This document shows, one piece after another, positions 1 to 9,426 of a DNA stretch of 64,000 nt. The number at the start of each line of letters is the position of its first letter. Position 1 is the stretch's first letter. A program made the position numbers and the translations under genes. Below the pieces are notes generated by a model, which did no database searches, had not been told where the DNA came from, and saw only the letters and a list, made by a program, of their open reading frames with translations. The DNA is from Polaribacter sejongensis (GTDB lineage Bacteria > Bacteroidota > Bacteroidia > Flavobacteriales > Flavobacteriaceae): NCBI RefSeq assembly GCF_038024065.1, contig NZ_CP150667.1, positions 1,364,001-1,428,000 of the forward strand, in the 5' to 3' direction.

Positions 1-2995
1 TTATAGATTCTCCTTCAAAATCATAATCTACATTAAGATACGGAAACTTTAACCCCGCATTTCTTAGCGCTAAAGTTCCTTCCATTTCAGGATTCCCTAA
101 GAAACCTCTTAAAGAAAAGTCGCCATTTGCAGTACCTCTTATAGAGGATAAAACGTCTTGCCCAAGCGGACTGAAAGCGTCTAAGCCAAACTCTTCTAAG
201 TAAACATCTAAATCTATTAAAGGCCTTTTTTCTGAGAAATCTAAAGAACCAGTTGCGGCAATACTTTTTACCTTTTCATTATTTATAGATAAATCTACTT
301 GGTACTTTTTATAAGAATTGTTTCCTTTTACATTTAAGGATAAATCTCCTTGTTTAAAATTATTGACTTGAAAATCTGCAATAGAAAGTAATGCTTCCGG
401 ATTGTAAACACCTTTACTTTGAACAAAATCTACATGACCAGACAAAACTCCTTTTAACGCAAGACTATCAATTTTAGGTAAAAAACTCTCTAACTTCACT
501 TTTGTAAAATCGGCTAAAAGCACTTTCTCAGAATCTCCTTTTACACTCCCAGAAAACTCTATTTTTTGCTCTCCAGAAGTAAATTTAAACTGACTAAAGT
601 TAAAATCATTTTCTTTGATATTGAAAGTAACTTTATTTTTATTTAATACGTCTGGATTAATCTCCCAAGTATTTTCTTTAAATATTAAGGATGATTTTTC
701 GAGACCAACAACAGATTTTCCTTCCGGATTAAATGTATAGAAAAAATCGAGATTAAAATTTTCGTTCTTTTTATTACCTCCTTTAAATTCTGATTTAAAG
801 TACAAGGTATCATTCTGATTTAAACTTAATAAATTTAACTTAGAAACATTATAATATTTTGTATTTACTTCGGATGCTGTTAAATGTGAATTATAAAGCG
901 GATTTTGATTGTCTGTTCTTAACAAAATATCTTTTACTTCACTACCATAAGCTTCTATTTTGGGCGAAGAAAACGTTAACCTTAATTGGTTTTTATCTGC
1001 TTTAATTTTACCTTTTATCTTTGTGTTGTTATCAATAGAAATCTCAGGAAAAAACACCGTAACAATTTGATTATAAATCGTGAAATTAAAATCTAGAAAC
1101 TGATTTGGTGCTACAGTAAAAGGTGTATAGTTTGTATAAACACTACCCAATGCATTTTGTGCAACGGGTAACAATTCTGAAAAAGAAAATTTACCCGTAA
1201 GGTATCCTTCTGCAATATCTTTAGAGACTACTTCTATTGTTTTAATACTATCTTTTAAAGAAGATAATACATTAAATTCTTTAAAATTAAATTCTTCTTT
1301 TTGGTTTGTGTATAAAATATTTGTAAAAGTTGCTTTTCCGGTAATATCATCAAAAGTATTTCCTTCTACATCTAATACTATATCTCCCTTTAAAACAGCA
1401 ATACTATCTCTTGTAAAAAGGTTTGTTTCTTTTAAATTAAGGTATTCTATATTCGATTTAAAATCGAACTTATTAATATCTGTAGACAAATCTGCCAATC
1501 CGTTAAACTTCATTTTAAAGTTAACGTCATCTATATTTAAATCTCCATCAAATTTATTATTTTGATATTGACCATTTGCTTCAATATTTTTATAGGTATA
1601 TTTTTTAAAATTAAGCTCTGCAACAGTACCTATAAAAGAAGTATTAATATTATCTAATTTAAAACCACTCCCTTTTACATCTCCTTTTAGGGAAACATTA
1701 CCAAATAAAGGGTCATTAAACAGCTCTCCAATATCAAACGTATTTAACGCTATTTTTCCACTGTAGGCGGCATAATCAATATCGTCTATATTAGAAATTT
1801 GCAAGTCGGATACTACATTTCCTATTTCAGATTGTAAATCTAAATTAGCTTTAATTTCTTTAGAAGTAACATGTACTTGCCCCTTTAAAGTAAATCTTCC
1901 AAATTTAGCAAATTCCGATGGCAGTGTCTTTCCCAAAACATTAGGTAAAATACTTTTTAAGTCATAATAAGTAGCTGTTACATCTCTTAAATTACCATTA
2001 AAAATAAAACCTTTTTCAGAATCTACCGCATTTACAAAACCTAAATCACCAATTACTTTAATGCCTCTATTAGAGCTTAATTTAAGATTATTTAATGAGA
2101 AGTTATTCAACCTTCCTTTAAAGTCTCCCGTAAAAGTAACGATATCATTTCCATACAACTCTTTATAATACTTCTTTAAATCTGGTATAGAAATGGTGCT
2201 TTTATTAAAATCTGCTATAATATCTACCTTATTATTAAAGTCTATTAAATCTTCTCTTTTGTAGTTAAAAGCTATGGTACCTTTAATATTTGATTCTCTA
2301 GTTTGTAATGATGTATTTACAAAATGCATTTCCGTTCTAGAATACGAAAAATCTGTTGTTAAGTTTGTAACCTCTAAACCTCTATTATCCACAAAAAAAA
2401 GACCTCTTATGTTCGATGAAAAATCAGGTCCATAAACCAATAAGTCTTGTAAATTTCCACCTCCATTACTTGCGGAAAACAAAATAGGATTATTACTATT
2501 TTCGTTGATCAATTTATAATTTAAATCGCTCACATAAACGTTATCAGACTTTAAGATAAAGGGTTTGGAGAGAGAGTCTTTTGGAGTGCCGTCATTAAAA
2601 TTATCTATAAAAACAGCCATAGAGTCATCTTTTTCTCCTTTATAGGTTTTCATATAAACATAAGCACCGTCTAAAGAAATACTACCAAGATTTACTTTAT
2701 TATCTAAAAAATTCTTGGCATTTAGAATGGAACTCGATAATTTTTTAACATAGATTAAAGTATCTTGATGATGGTCTTTAATATCCACTCCTTTTAACTG
2801 AATATTCCCTAAAAGGGATAAGTCTATTTTTTCTATAGAGATATTCGTATTAAAATCTGCATTAAGTCTTTGTGTGGCATAACTACCCAACTTTGTTTGT
2901 ACAACAGGTAAAGAAATCAAAATAAAAATGAACAGTAAAAAGAGTACAAAGTACCCAAGCCATTTCAGTATTATTTTTCCAACTTTTTTGATAAT
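1..2995 (-). CDS. tamB: TamB-like translocation/assembly protein (DUF490 family), 5' part only
   Basis: Large minus-strand reading frame open to the left edge, so only about 998 N-terminal codons are visible. The N-terminus is basic (KIIKKVGKIILKWLG), followed by one hydrophobic segment (YFVLFLLFIFILISLPVV). Then comes a long, low-complexity beta-rich region with repeated patterns such as LKGDIVLDVEGN and LNNLKLSS, typical of the TamB/AsmA beta-helix that spans the periplasm and moves lipids or outer-membrane proteins. The last visible residues (LRNAGLKFPYLNVDYDF) resemble the run-in to the C-terminal TamB domain of Bacteroidota proteins, which lies outside the window. No ATG, GTG or TTG exists in frame between the upstream stop (TAA at 3005-3007) and the membrane segment. 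ATT at 2993-2995 or ATA at 3002-3004 are the possible starts, or a base was lost in assembly. Divergent from tsaD. Confidence 0.8.
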   Translation of the reverse strand, partial: MIKKVGKIILKWLGYFVLFLLFIFILISLPVVQTKLGSYATQRLNADFNTNISIEKIDLSLLGNIQLKGVDIKDHHQDTLIYVKKLSSSILNAKNFLDNKVNLGSISLDGAYVYMKTYKGEKDDSMAVFIDNFNDGTPKDSLSKPFILKSDNVYVSDLNYKLINENSNNPILFSASNGGGNLQDLLVYGPDFSSNIRGLFFVDNRGLEVTNLTTDFSYSRTEMHFVNTSLQTRESNIKGTIAFNYKREDLIDFNNKVDIIADFNKSTISIPDLKKYYKELYGNDIVTFTGDFKGRLNNFSLNNLKLSSNRGIKVIGDLGFVNAVDSEKGFIFNGNLRDVTATYYDLKSILPNVLGKTLPSEFAKFGRFTLKGQVHVTSKEIKANLDLQSEIGNVVSDLQISNIDDIDYAAYSGKIALNTFDIGELFNDPLFGNVSLKGDVKGSGFKLDNINTSFIGTVAELNFKKYTYKNIEANGQYQNNKFDGDLNIDDVNFKMKFNGLADLSTDINKFDFKSNIEYLNLKETNLFTRDSIAVLKGDIVLDVEGNTFDDITGKATFTNILYTNQKEEFNFKEFNVLSSLKDSIKTIEVVSKDIAEGYLTGKFSFSELLPVAQNALGSVYTNYTPFTVAPNQFLDFNFTIYNQIVTVFFPEISIDNNTKIKGKIKADKNQLRLTFSSPKIEAYGSEVKDILLRTDNQNPLYNSHLTASEVNTKYYNVSKLNLLSLNQNDTLYFKSEFKGGNKKNENFNLDFFYTFNPEGKSVVGLEKSSLIFKENTWEINPDVLNKNKVTFNIKENDFNFSQFKFTSGEQKIEFSGSVKGDSEKVLLADFTKVKLESFLPKIDSLALKGVLSGHVDFVQSKGVYNPEALLSIADFQVNNFKQGDLSLNVKGNNSYKKYQVDLSINNEKVKSIAATGSLDFSEKRPLIDLDVYLEEFGLDAFSPLGQDVLSSIRGTANGDFSLRGFLGNPEMEGTLALRNAGLKFPYLNVDYDFEGESI

Positions 2996-3132
2996 TTTTT
3001 CTATTTAAAATGAGTGTAACAAAGATGATATATAGTAATCAAAAACATTGCCAATTACTACAAAGAACGTGCAAATTTAACAAAGAATTAAATTTCTATT
3101 CTTAAAAAAGGAAGACAACATAAAATAATCCT

Positions 3133-3140
3133 TAATTTTG
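3133..3140 (+). promoter_or_regulatory. Bacteroidota -7 promoter element before tsaD
   Basis: TAATTTTG matches the Bacteroidota -7 consensus TAnnTTTG and ends 19 nt before the tsaD ATG. No clear -33 TTTG is visible. Confidence 0.5.
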
Positions 3141-3159
3141 CTTTAAATTATCATTTTTA

Positions 3160-4191
3160 ATGAAAAAACAGGTTTATATATTAGGGATAGAATCTTCTTG
3201 TGATGACACAAGTGCCTCAGTAATTTGTAACGCAAAAGTGCTGAGTAATGTTGTTGCTAACCAAGAAATACATTCTAAATATGGTGGTGTTGTTCCAGAA
3301 TTAGCGTCTAGAGCGCATCAACAAAACATTGTTCCCGTAGTGCAACAAGCTATAGAGCAAGCAAATATAACTAAAGAAGATTTATCTGCAATTGCATTTA
3401 CAAGAGGTCCTGGTTTAATGGGATCTTTGCTTGTAGGTACTTCTTTTGCAAAATCTTTAGCCTTAGGTTTACAAGTTCCTTTAATAGATGTAAATCATAT
3501 GCAAGCTCATATTCTATCTCATTTTATTGAGGATGAAAATAGCAAAATGCCTCCTTTTCCTTTTATCTGTTTAACCATTAGTGGCGGACACACACAAATT
3601 GTAAAAGTGACCAATCATTTTGAAATGGAAGTTTTAGGTGAAACCATTGATGATGCTGTTGGTGAAGCTTTTGATAAATCTGCAAAAATTTTAGGCCTTC
3701 CTTATCCTGGAGGTCCTTTAATAGACAAACATGCAAAACTAGGAAATCCGAAAGCTTTTCAGTTTACAAAACCTAAAGTAGGCGATTTAGATTTTAGTTT
3801 TAGCGGATTAAAAACGGGGATTTTATATTTTATTCAGAAACAAGTAAGAATAAACCCAAATTTTATCGAAGAAAATTTAGATGACATTTGTGCTTCTATA
3901 CAATATACAATTGTAGAGATTTTAATGGATAAATTAAAAAATGCGGTAAAACAAACAGGCATTAAACATATTGCTATTGCTGGTGGAGTTTCTGCAAATT
4001 CGGAAATTAGACACCGCTTACAATTAGCCGAAAAACATTTTGGGTGGACCACCTATGTACCTAAATTTGAATATACCACTGATAATGCCGCAATGATTGC
4101 CATTACTGGTTATTTAAAATACTTAAACAACGATTATTCTGATGTTTCTGTAACCGCAAAAGCGCGATTAAAAGTTACTGAGAATTCTTAG
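3160..4191 (+). CDS. tsaD: tRNA N6-adenosine threonylcarbamoyltransferase TsaD
   Basis: Transfers the threonylcarbamoyl group to A37 of ANN-decoding tRNAs, working with TsaB and TsaE in the cytoplasm. The 343-aa length is normal. The ASKHA-fold start ILGIESSCDDTSAS is present. The metal-binding HxxxH (His113 and His117, in VNHMQAHILSHF) is intact, as are the nucleotide-binding stretches ISGGHTQIV, GEAFDKSAK and IAGGVSANSEIR. The ATG lies 19 nt after a -7 element. It is divergent from the TamB-like gene. The next gene follows after 49 bp on the same strand. Nothing unusual was seen. Confidence 0.97.
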   Translation: MKKQVYILGIESSCDDTSASVICNAKVLSNVVANQEIHSKYGGVVPELASRAHQQNIVPVVQQAIEQANITKEDLSAIAFTRGPGLMGSLLVGTSFAKSLALGLQVPLIDVNHMQAHILSHFIEDENSKMPPFPFICLTISGGHTQIVKVTNHFEMEVLGETIDDAVGEAFDKSAKILGLPYPGGPLIDKHAKLGNPKAFQFTKPKVGDLDFSFSGLKTGILYFIQKQVRINPNFIEENLDDICASIQYTIVEILMDKLKNAVKQTGIKHIAIAGGVSANSEIRHRLQLAEKHFGWTTYVPKFEYTTDNAAMIAITGYLKYLNNDYSDVSVTAKARLKVTENS

Positions 4192-4240
4192 AAGCTTTTT
4201 AAATAAAACAAACATAATTAACAAACTGAATTTCTACTCC

Positions 4241-6097
4241 TTGAAAACATTAAAAAACAGATTTCTATTCAATATTTATTATTTTCTATTATGGATAGGA
4301 TATTTTGCGTTTGCAAGATTATTTTTCCTTCTTTTTTATGTTGATAAAACAAAAGAGTTAGACTTTTTAACGACACTAAAAACATTTCTTTACGGTGTAC
4401 GATTAGACAGTTCTTTTGCCGCATATTTATGTTTCATTCCGTTTTTAATCATCATTTTTTCTGTTTTTATCAATTCAAAAATAATTGGAACCATTATAAA
4501 ATGGTATTCGGCTATAATGATTGTTATTTTAAGTTTATTACTCATTATAGATGCTAGCTTATATCAATCTTGGGGAACGCGTTTAGATACTGCTTTACTA
4601 AAGTATTTAAATACTCCAGAAATTATGATTGCTTCTGTTTCTACTTTTCAAAAGATAACCGGAACTCTATTTTGGATTGCAACTTCTTTTGTCTTTATAA
4701 AATGGTTCAACAACATTATTTCAAAGAAAATAGCAAAGGTAGAAAAAGGTTTTTGGCTACAAGCGGTGCTGTTTTTCTTAATAACAGCGGCATTAATTAT
4801 ACCAGTAAGAGGCGGTTTACAAACCATACCTGTTAACCAAAGTAATGTTTACTTTTCTAGTAATATGTTTGCAAACCATGCATCCATAAATTACGCTTGG
4901 AATTTTTTTAACGCACTTACACATAAACCGGACGGAAAAAACCCTTATAAATTTTTTGATAGTGAAATAGCTAAAAACACCATCAAAAAAAGAAGATCTC
5001 AACTTTTAACAGCTGATACTGACAGTATTTTAAACACCACAAAACCAAACGTAATCTTTATTATATGGGAAAGTTTAACAGCCAAAGTTGTAGGCTCTTT
5101 AGGAGGCGAACCTAATGTAACAGAAAACCTAAACAAGCTATCTAAAGAAGGTATTTTGTTTACCAACTACTATGCGAACGGAGATAGAACGGACAAAGGG
5201 ATTCCTGCTATTTTAAGTGGCTACTATCCGCAACCATCGCAGAGCATTATGAAAATGCCAAATAAAAGTAGAAACCTACCAATGTTACCTAAAAAAATGA
5301 TGGATTTAGGCTACAATACTTCATTTTATTATGGTGGCGATTTAAACTTTGGTAACATGAATACCTATTTACGAAATTCAGGAATTACCGATTTTGTAGA
5401 TGGTAATGATTTTGATGAAAAAGACTGGAACTCTAAATGGGGAGCGCACGACCACGTGTTTATGAAACGTTTAGCAGACGACTTGTCTAAAAAACAAAAC
5501 GAACCTTTCTTTAAAATAGCGTTAACACTTACAAGTCACGAGCCTTATGAGTTCCCTGACACCTACAAATTTGGAAAAGATACTGAAGAAAATAAATTTA
5601 GAAGTGCGCATGCCTACACCGATAAAACCATTGGTACATTTATTGATTTTGCAAAACAACAACCTTGGTACAAGAACACCTTAATTGTTATTATAGCAGA
5701 TCACGGGCACCGTTCTCCAGCACACAAAGGCACCTTTAATGCGCCTATAAAATTTCAAATACCTATGTTATGGTTAGGTGGCGCTCTAAACAAAAAAGGA
5801 ATTGAAATAGACAATATTGCTAGTCAGGTAGATTTGTCTTACACGCTTCTAGACTTACTAAAAGGAGATAATTCTGAATTTAAATTTAGCAAAAACATCT
5901 TTAATACTTCCGATAAACAATACGCACATTATATCTTTAACAAAGGTTTTGGAACACTTTCTAAAAACGGGCTCTATTTATTTGATCATGTTAGCAAGAA
6001 AGCAATTTTAGAAGAAGGTAAGGAAGCAGCAAAATTAGACTCTTTAGGAAAATCGATTTCTCAAGAAGCTTTTCAAGATTTTCTAGAACGTGATTAG
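4241..6097 (+). CDS. LTA synthase/MdoB-family membrane sulfatase-fold transferase
   Basis: A 618-aa inner-membrane protein. About five hydrophobic helices occupy the first 200 residues, followed by a large extracytoplasmic alkaline-phosphatase/sulfatase-fold domain. Active-site signatures of the LtaS family are visible: the metal-binding Glu in NVIFIIWESLT (about residue 275), the nucleophile Thr in NGDRTDKGIP (about 315), and the metal ligands IADHGHRSP (about 485). Family members move phosphoglycerol or phosphoethanolamine from phospholipid to a glycan or lipid. The acceptor cannot be told from sequence. In a Gram-negative of this group, a periplasmic glycan or lipid A-type acceptor is more plausible than lipoteichoic acid. 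The start is TTG at 4241, giving a basic MKTLKNRF N-terminus. Confidence 0.85.
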   Translation: MKTLKNRFLFNIYYFLLWIGYFAFARLFFLLFYVDKTKELDFLTTLKTFLYGVRLDSSFAAYLCFIPFLIIIFSVFINSKIIGTIIKWYSAIMIVILSLLLIIDASLYQSWGTRLDTALLKYLNTPEIMIASVSTFQKITGTLFWIATSFVFIKWFNNIISKKIAKVEKGFWLQAVLFFLITAALIIPVRGGLQTIPVNQSNVYFSSNMFANHASINYAWNFFNALTHKPDGKNPYKFFDSEIAKNTIKKRRSQLLTADTDSILNTTKPNVIFIIWESLTAKVVGSLGGEPNVTENLNKLSKEGILFTNYYANGDRTDKGIPAILSGYYPQPSQSIMKMPNKSRNLPMLPKKMMDLGYNTSFYYGGDLNFGNMNTYLRNSGITDFVDGNDFDEKDWNSKWGAHDHVFMKRLADDLSKKQNEPFFKIALTLTSHEPYEFPDTYKFGKDTEENKFRSAHAYTDKTIGTFIDFAKQQPWYKNTLIVIIADHGHRSPAHKGTFNAPIKFQIPMLWLGGALNKKGIEIDNIASQVDLSYTLLDLLKGDNSEFKFSKNIFNTSDKQYAHYIFNKGFGTLSKNGLYLFDHVSKKAILEEGKEAAKLDSLGKSISQEAFQDFLERD

Positions 6098-6147
6098 GTT
6101 TATAAAAAGTAATACTAAAAATTATAAGATTTCTTTTATTTAATCGA

Positions 6148-7683
6148 TTATTGAGGAAGAAAAATACTTTTAATTTTCTCAATAAATTCAACAATAGTAT
6201 AAGGTTTGGAGATAACTCCAGAAAAACCTAATGTTAAATACCTTTCAATATCTTCGGTAGAAGCATTGGCTGTTAATGCTAAAAAAGGACTTGTAGCATT
6301 AACGTTTGTAATAGTCGCTTTCTTTTTCATCAATTCTTCACCAGTCATATTTGGCATGTTGATATCTAATAAAACAACATCAAAAACTTCATTTTCTATT
6401 TTAGAAAGCGCCTCTAATCCATCATTTACAATGGTTACATTCACTTTTTCCTTTTTCAAAATATGCGCAACTATTGTTTGATTCATCAGGTCATCATCAG
6501 CCACTAAAATATTTTTTCCTTTTAAATCAATATTTTTATTCTTAACCTCTTCTGATATTATTACCTGCTTCTTTAATTTTGATTTTTTTTCAAAAGGAAT
6601 TTCAATAAAAAAGGAAGCTCCTTTATTCAATTCACTTTTCACAGAGATATTACCATTCATGGCTTCTACCAAACGTTTTACAATAGCCAATCCTAAACCA
6701 GCTCCACCATAAACACGATGGTCATTTAATTCGTTTTGTTGGTATTCTTCAAATATTTTTAAACGTTGAGACTCGCTCATCCCTCTACCAGAATCTGTAA
6801 CTTCAAAGATTACGGTAATCTTATTTTTTGTTTCAGCAGCTATCTTTAAACTTATAACAACTTTCCCTTTATTGGTAAACTTAATAGCGTTGCTAATTAA
6901 ATTTGATAGTACCTGTTGAATTCTTACAGCATCTCCTAAAACAATTTCCGGCAGTTTTTCTGATGCTAAAAAAATTAGTTCTACATTTTTATTGGTATGA
7001 ATATGCTGAAAATCGTTTTTACAATTCTGAATGGTTTCTAAAATAGAAATTTCTTCATTTACCAAAACCAATTTCCCTGCTTCTATGCGAGATAAATCTA
7101 AAATATCATCTACTATAACCTTTAAGTTTTTCCCTGCGGATGATAAGTTTTTAATGTATTCGGTAACTTTCTTATTCAATTTTTCTGATGAAATCATTTC
7201 AGAATATCCAAGAATTGAGTTTAATGGATTTCTAATTTCATGACTCATCATTGCTAAAAAACGAGATTTCTCTTCGTTCGCTTTATCCGCAATTTTTCGT
7301 AATTTTTCTAATTCAATATTTTTCTCTGCAAGTTCTCTTTTGATAAAGAAAATATCATTTCTATTTTGATTTAGCTGGTTTACATATTTATACACATTGC
7401 TTCTATTGTGTATTAAAATAGTGATTTGAGCATCCTCTTTAAAAAGTTCTAAATCTATATTATATTCTGTGTTTTCAGACACAATAACCATTCCCTCTAA
7501 TAAAAAGGGATCATTTAACGGTAAAGCTTCTAAAGTTCCTTCTAAGAAAGGGCAAGAATCGTAAATAGAATCTTTAATTATAAATGCAGTTTTAGCAAAG
7601 CTCCCTGCAACAATGTTTGTAATAACTCCCGAATAATCGGTAGTTAATTGTATAAAAACATCATCTATTTTTGCAGGTATCAA
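6148..7683 (-). CDS. Hybrid histidine kinase with C-terminal receiver
   Basis: 511 aa. Residues 1-105 look like a PAS-type sensor with no membrane segment, so the protein is probably cytoplasmic. A coiled linker occupies about 105-140. The HisKA domain has phosphoacceptor His148 in MMSHEIRNPLNS. The HATPase domain has the N box around Asn265 (NLISNAIKF), G1 DSGRGM (297-302) and GGAGLGLAI. The C-terminal receiver has an acidic pair at ADDD (395-398), phosphoacceptor Asp440 (VVLLDINMP), then LTANAS and the conserved Lys in ISKPY. It is the last gene of a four-gene minus-strand operon, starting 5 bp after the Ras-like GTPase. That makes the GTPase or its partners plausible inputs. No DNA-binding output domain is present, so phosphotransfer to another protein is likely. 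Confidence 0.9.
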   Translation of the reverse strand: MIPAKIDDVFIQLTTDYSGVITNIVAGSFAKTAFIIKDSIYDSCPFLEGTLEALPLNDPFLLEGMVIVSENTEYNIDLELFKEDAQITILIHNRSNVYKYVNQLNQNRNDIFFIKRELAEKNIELEKLRKIADKANEEKSRFLAMMSHEIRNPLNSILGYSEMISSEKLNKKVTEYIKNLSSAGKNLKVIVDDILDLSRIEAGKLVLVNEEISILETIQNCKNDFQHIHTNKNVELIFLASEKLPEIVLGDAVRIQQVLSNLISNAIKFTNKGKVVISLKIAAETKNKITVIFEVTDSGRGMSESQRLKIFEEYQQNELNDHRVYGGAGLGLAIVKRLVEAMNGNISVKSELNKGASFFIEIPFEKKSKLKKQVIISEEVKNKNIDLKGKNILVADDDLMNQTIVAHILKKEKVNVTIVNDGLEALSKIENEVFDVVLLDINMPNMTGEELMKKKATITNVNATSPFLALTANASTEDIERYLTLGFSGVISKPYTIVEFIEKIKSIFLPQ

Positions 7684-7688
7684 TAGTA

Positions 7689-8174
7689 TTATTTTAAAGC
7701 TAATGTGGTTAATTTCATAAAAGCATCTTCAACATTTTCATCTTCTTTGGCACTGGTAATTAAATCTATATGTACAGAAACTTTCTGTACTACATTTTCT
7801 AATTCTTCTGCAGAAAGTAAATCTTTTTTGTTACCAACCACTGTTATGTTTTGCAAACCAGACAATTCTTTAACCATATTTAGATTCTCATCTATAGTTA
7901 AATAGGTTTCTTCTCTGCTTACATCAAACACAAACATTGCCGCATTAGAACCTAAAAAATAAGCTTTGGGTATTTTATCATTGCCACTTGTACCAGCAAC
8001 ATCCCAAATCATCAATTTAATAGTTTCATTTTTATATTCCACTATTTTTTTACTCACTCTAACGCCAATTGTACTAATGTAATCTTCAGAAAATTCGTTT
8101 AAAACAAATCGTCTAATTAAGGATGTTTTACCAACACCAAAATTACCAACGAGTAGTACTTTTTTTGCAATCAT
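7689..8174 (-). CDS. Ras/Rab-like small GTPase
   Basis: 161 aa, a complete small G protein. G1/P-loop GNFGVGKTS is at residues 10-18. Switch I has STIGVRV with the conserved Thr. G3 is WDVAGTSG, where Ras/Rab proteins have WDTAGQE. G4 is GNKKDL and G5 is TSAKED. The Gln that positions the hydrolytic water is replaced by Thr, suggesting slow intrinsic hydrolysis and dependence on a partner (inference). There is no C-terminal CAAX or cysteine tail, so it is presumably soluble or recruited by the adjacent proteins. It is the third gene of the operon, between the OmpA-N-module-like protein (16-bp gap) and the hybrid kinase (5-bp gap). Confidence 0.9.
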   Translation of the reverse strand: MIAKKVLLVGNFGVGKTSLIRRFVLNEFSEDYISTIGVRVSKKIVEYKNETIKLMIWDVAGTSGNDKIPKAYFLGSNAAMFVFDVSREETYLTIDENLNMVKELSGLQNITVVGNKKDLLSAEELENVVQKVSVHIDLITSAKEDENVEDAFMKLTTLALK

Positions 8175-8190
8175 AAATTCTGAATAATTT

Positions 8191-9000
8191 TTACTCTTTA
8201 ATCAATTCGTTTAAAATTAAATTATTCAAACGCTCTTCATCCGATAAATAAGAACGATCTCTTAAAATAATTTCTGATAAGTTATTTATATTGTCAGACA
8301 ATTCTTCTGCAATCTCTTCTGTGATAACACCAGAAGTTGCAATGGCAATATAAATAGTTTTAAAGTTTTTTATAGAAAGCTGAAAAGTTTCGAACTTTAT
8401 ATTTTCTAAATCCTGACCTTCTTTAGAAAAGGCGTCTTCAGCAAAAGATTTAATAGCGGTTAACATGCCTGATATCATATCTTTATCTGCAATATTCCCT
8501 CTAGAATAATTTCCAGAAAGTAAACCAGATTCTTTTTCTATGATAAAAACCTCTTCTATAACAAATTCAAAAACTCCTTCTAAAATAATACCAGCATCAT
8601 TTCTTTTTCCTTTAAAAAATCTTTTAAGAATTTGTTGAATAGAGAATTTTTCTTTTACAGTTTCATTGATACTGTCTGATAATTTAGTAATTTCTGCAAC
8701 AATAAATTTCTTAACCATTTTACCCATAATTGGGTATAAGGCTTCTACAACTTCATCTTGAGAGTCTCTTATTTGAACTTTTATTGTCTCTGTAATGGTG
8801 TCTCCAAAATCTCTTGAAAAATTATTACGTAAGTCCGTAATTTTTTCATCTACAAGAGGAGCTACTCTTTTAGACAGTTTTTCTCTAAGGATAATTTCTT
8901 CACTAAGAGAATCAAATTTCTCTCTATCATCAGCTAATAAAAGGTCTCTGAGCAACTCAAAACGATTGTCTTTATTGTTATCTGCAGGCATTTTTTTCAT
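8191..9000 (-). CDS. Protein resembling the N-terminal module of large proteobacterial OmpA-family proteins; possible GTPase partner
   Basis: 269 aa, no signal peptide or membrane segment. The order of motifs recalls the N-terminal region of a class of proteobacterial OmpA-family proteins. It starts with RFELLRDLLLADDREKFDSL. Then come ALYPIMGKMVKKFI (their 'LFPVMGPAIRRAI'), a hydrophobic VFIIEKESGLLSG (their 'VFLIHRETGLLL') and DKDMISGMLTAIKSFAEDAF. The second half therefore looks like a roadblock/LC7-type sensor fold, the fold that partners Ras-like GTPases such as MglA. Here the OmpA peptidoglycan-binding domain is absent and a Ras-like GTPase gene follows. The start codon directly abuts the stop of the preceding gene. 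Similarity is judged by eye from memory of the family; function is inferred. Confidence 0.65.
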   Translation of the reverse strand: MKKMPADNNKDNRFELLRDLLLADDREKFDSLSEEIILREKLSKRVAPLVDEKITDLRNNFSRDFGDTITETIKVQIRDSQDEVVEALYPIMGKMVKKFIVAEITKLSDSINETVKEKFSIQQILKRFFKGKRNDAGIILEGVFEFVIEEVFIIEKESGLLSGNYSRGNIADKDMISGMLTAIKSFAEDAFSKEGQDLENIKFETFQLSIKNFKTIYIAIATSGVITEEIAEELSDNINNLSEIILRDRSYLSDEERLNNLILNELIKE

Positions 9001-9354
9001 TTATTCTTGCAACATCAATGCAATTTTCTCTAAAGCTTTACCTAATTTTTTTCTGTCTGCTTTTTCATCATCTAAATCAGCTAATCTTTTATCTAAATCA
9101 TCATTCAAGTCTTGAAACTTGTGTTCCATTAAACTTTCTAGATCTGCTAATTTATTTTCTAGGTTTGTAACAGACTCAGATAGGTTTTTATTAGTTTGAT
9201 CCTTTAATGTTTTTATCTGGTCGTACACATCAGCAAATTCTGTACTATATTGCTGCATGTTTTCTCCAAAAATCAAGTCTCTTACCGCTGCAATTCTATC
9301 ATCAATTTTATGATTTTCAACTGCAGGTTGTTTATTTTCTGAATTTTTTTCCAT
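9001..9354 (-). CDS. Small acidic coiled-coil protein of the GTPase operon
   Basis: 117 aa, unrecognised as a named family. From about residue 40 to 105 it is a continuous heptad-rich helix (DVYDQIKTLKDQTNKNL, then LENKLADLESLMEHKFQDL). It ends in a conserved-looking basic tail (DRKKLGKALEKIALMLQE). It begins with a disordered, charged stretch, and near residues 23-32 has AAVRDLIFGENM, a motif similar to LRDLLLADD of its neighbour. That suggests both carry the same short docking element. It is the first gene of the four-gene operon. A scaffold or adaptor role is inference. Confidence 0.75.
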   Translation of the reverse strand: MEKNSENKQPAVENHKIDDRIAAVRDLIFGENMQQYSTEFADVYDQIKTLKDQTNKNLSESVTNLENKLADLESLMEHKFQDLNDDLDKRLADLDDEKADRKKLGKALEKIALMLQE

Positions 9355-9426
9355 TTATACTAAAAGTTGGTTACTGTAAGTAATTGTTATTGTTCTTAAT
9401 GAGTGGTAAAAATTAGGCACTCCTAA

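Noticed and set aside
1308..1565. 85-aa frame opposite the TamB-like gene
   Set aside because: Antisense shadow of a real gene; no start context or motif.
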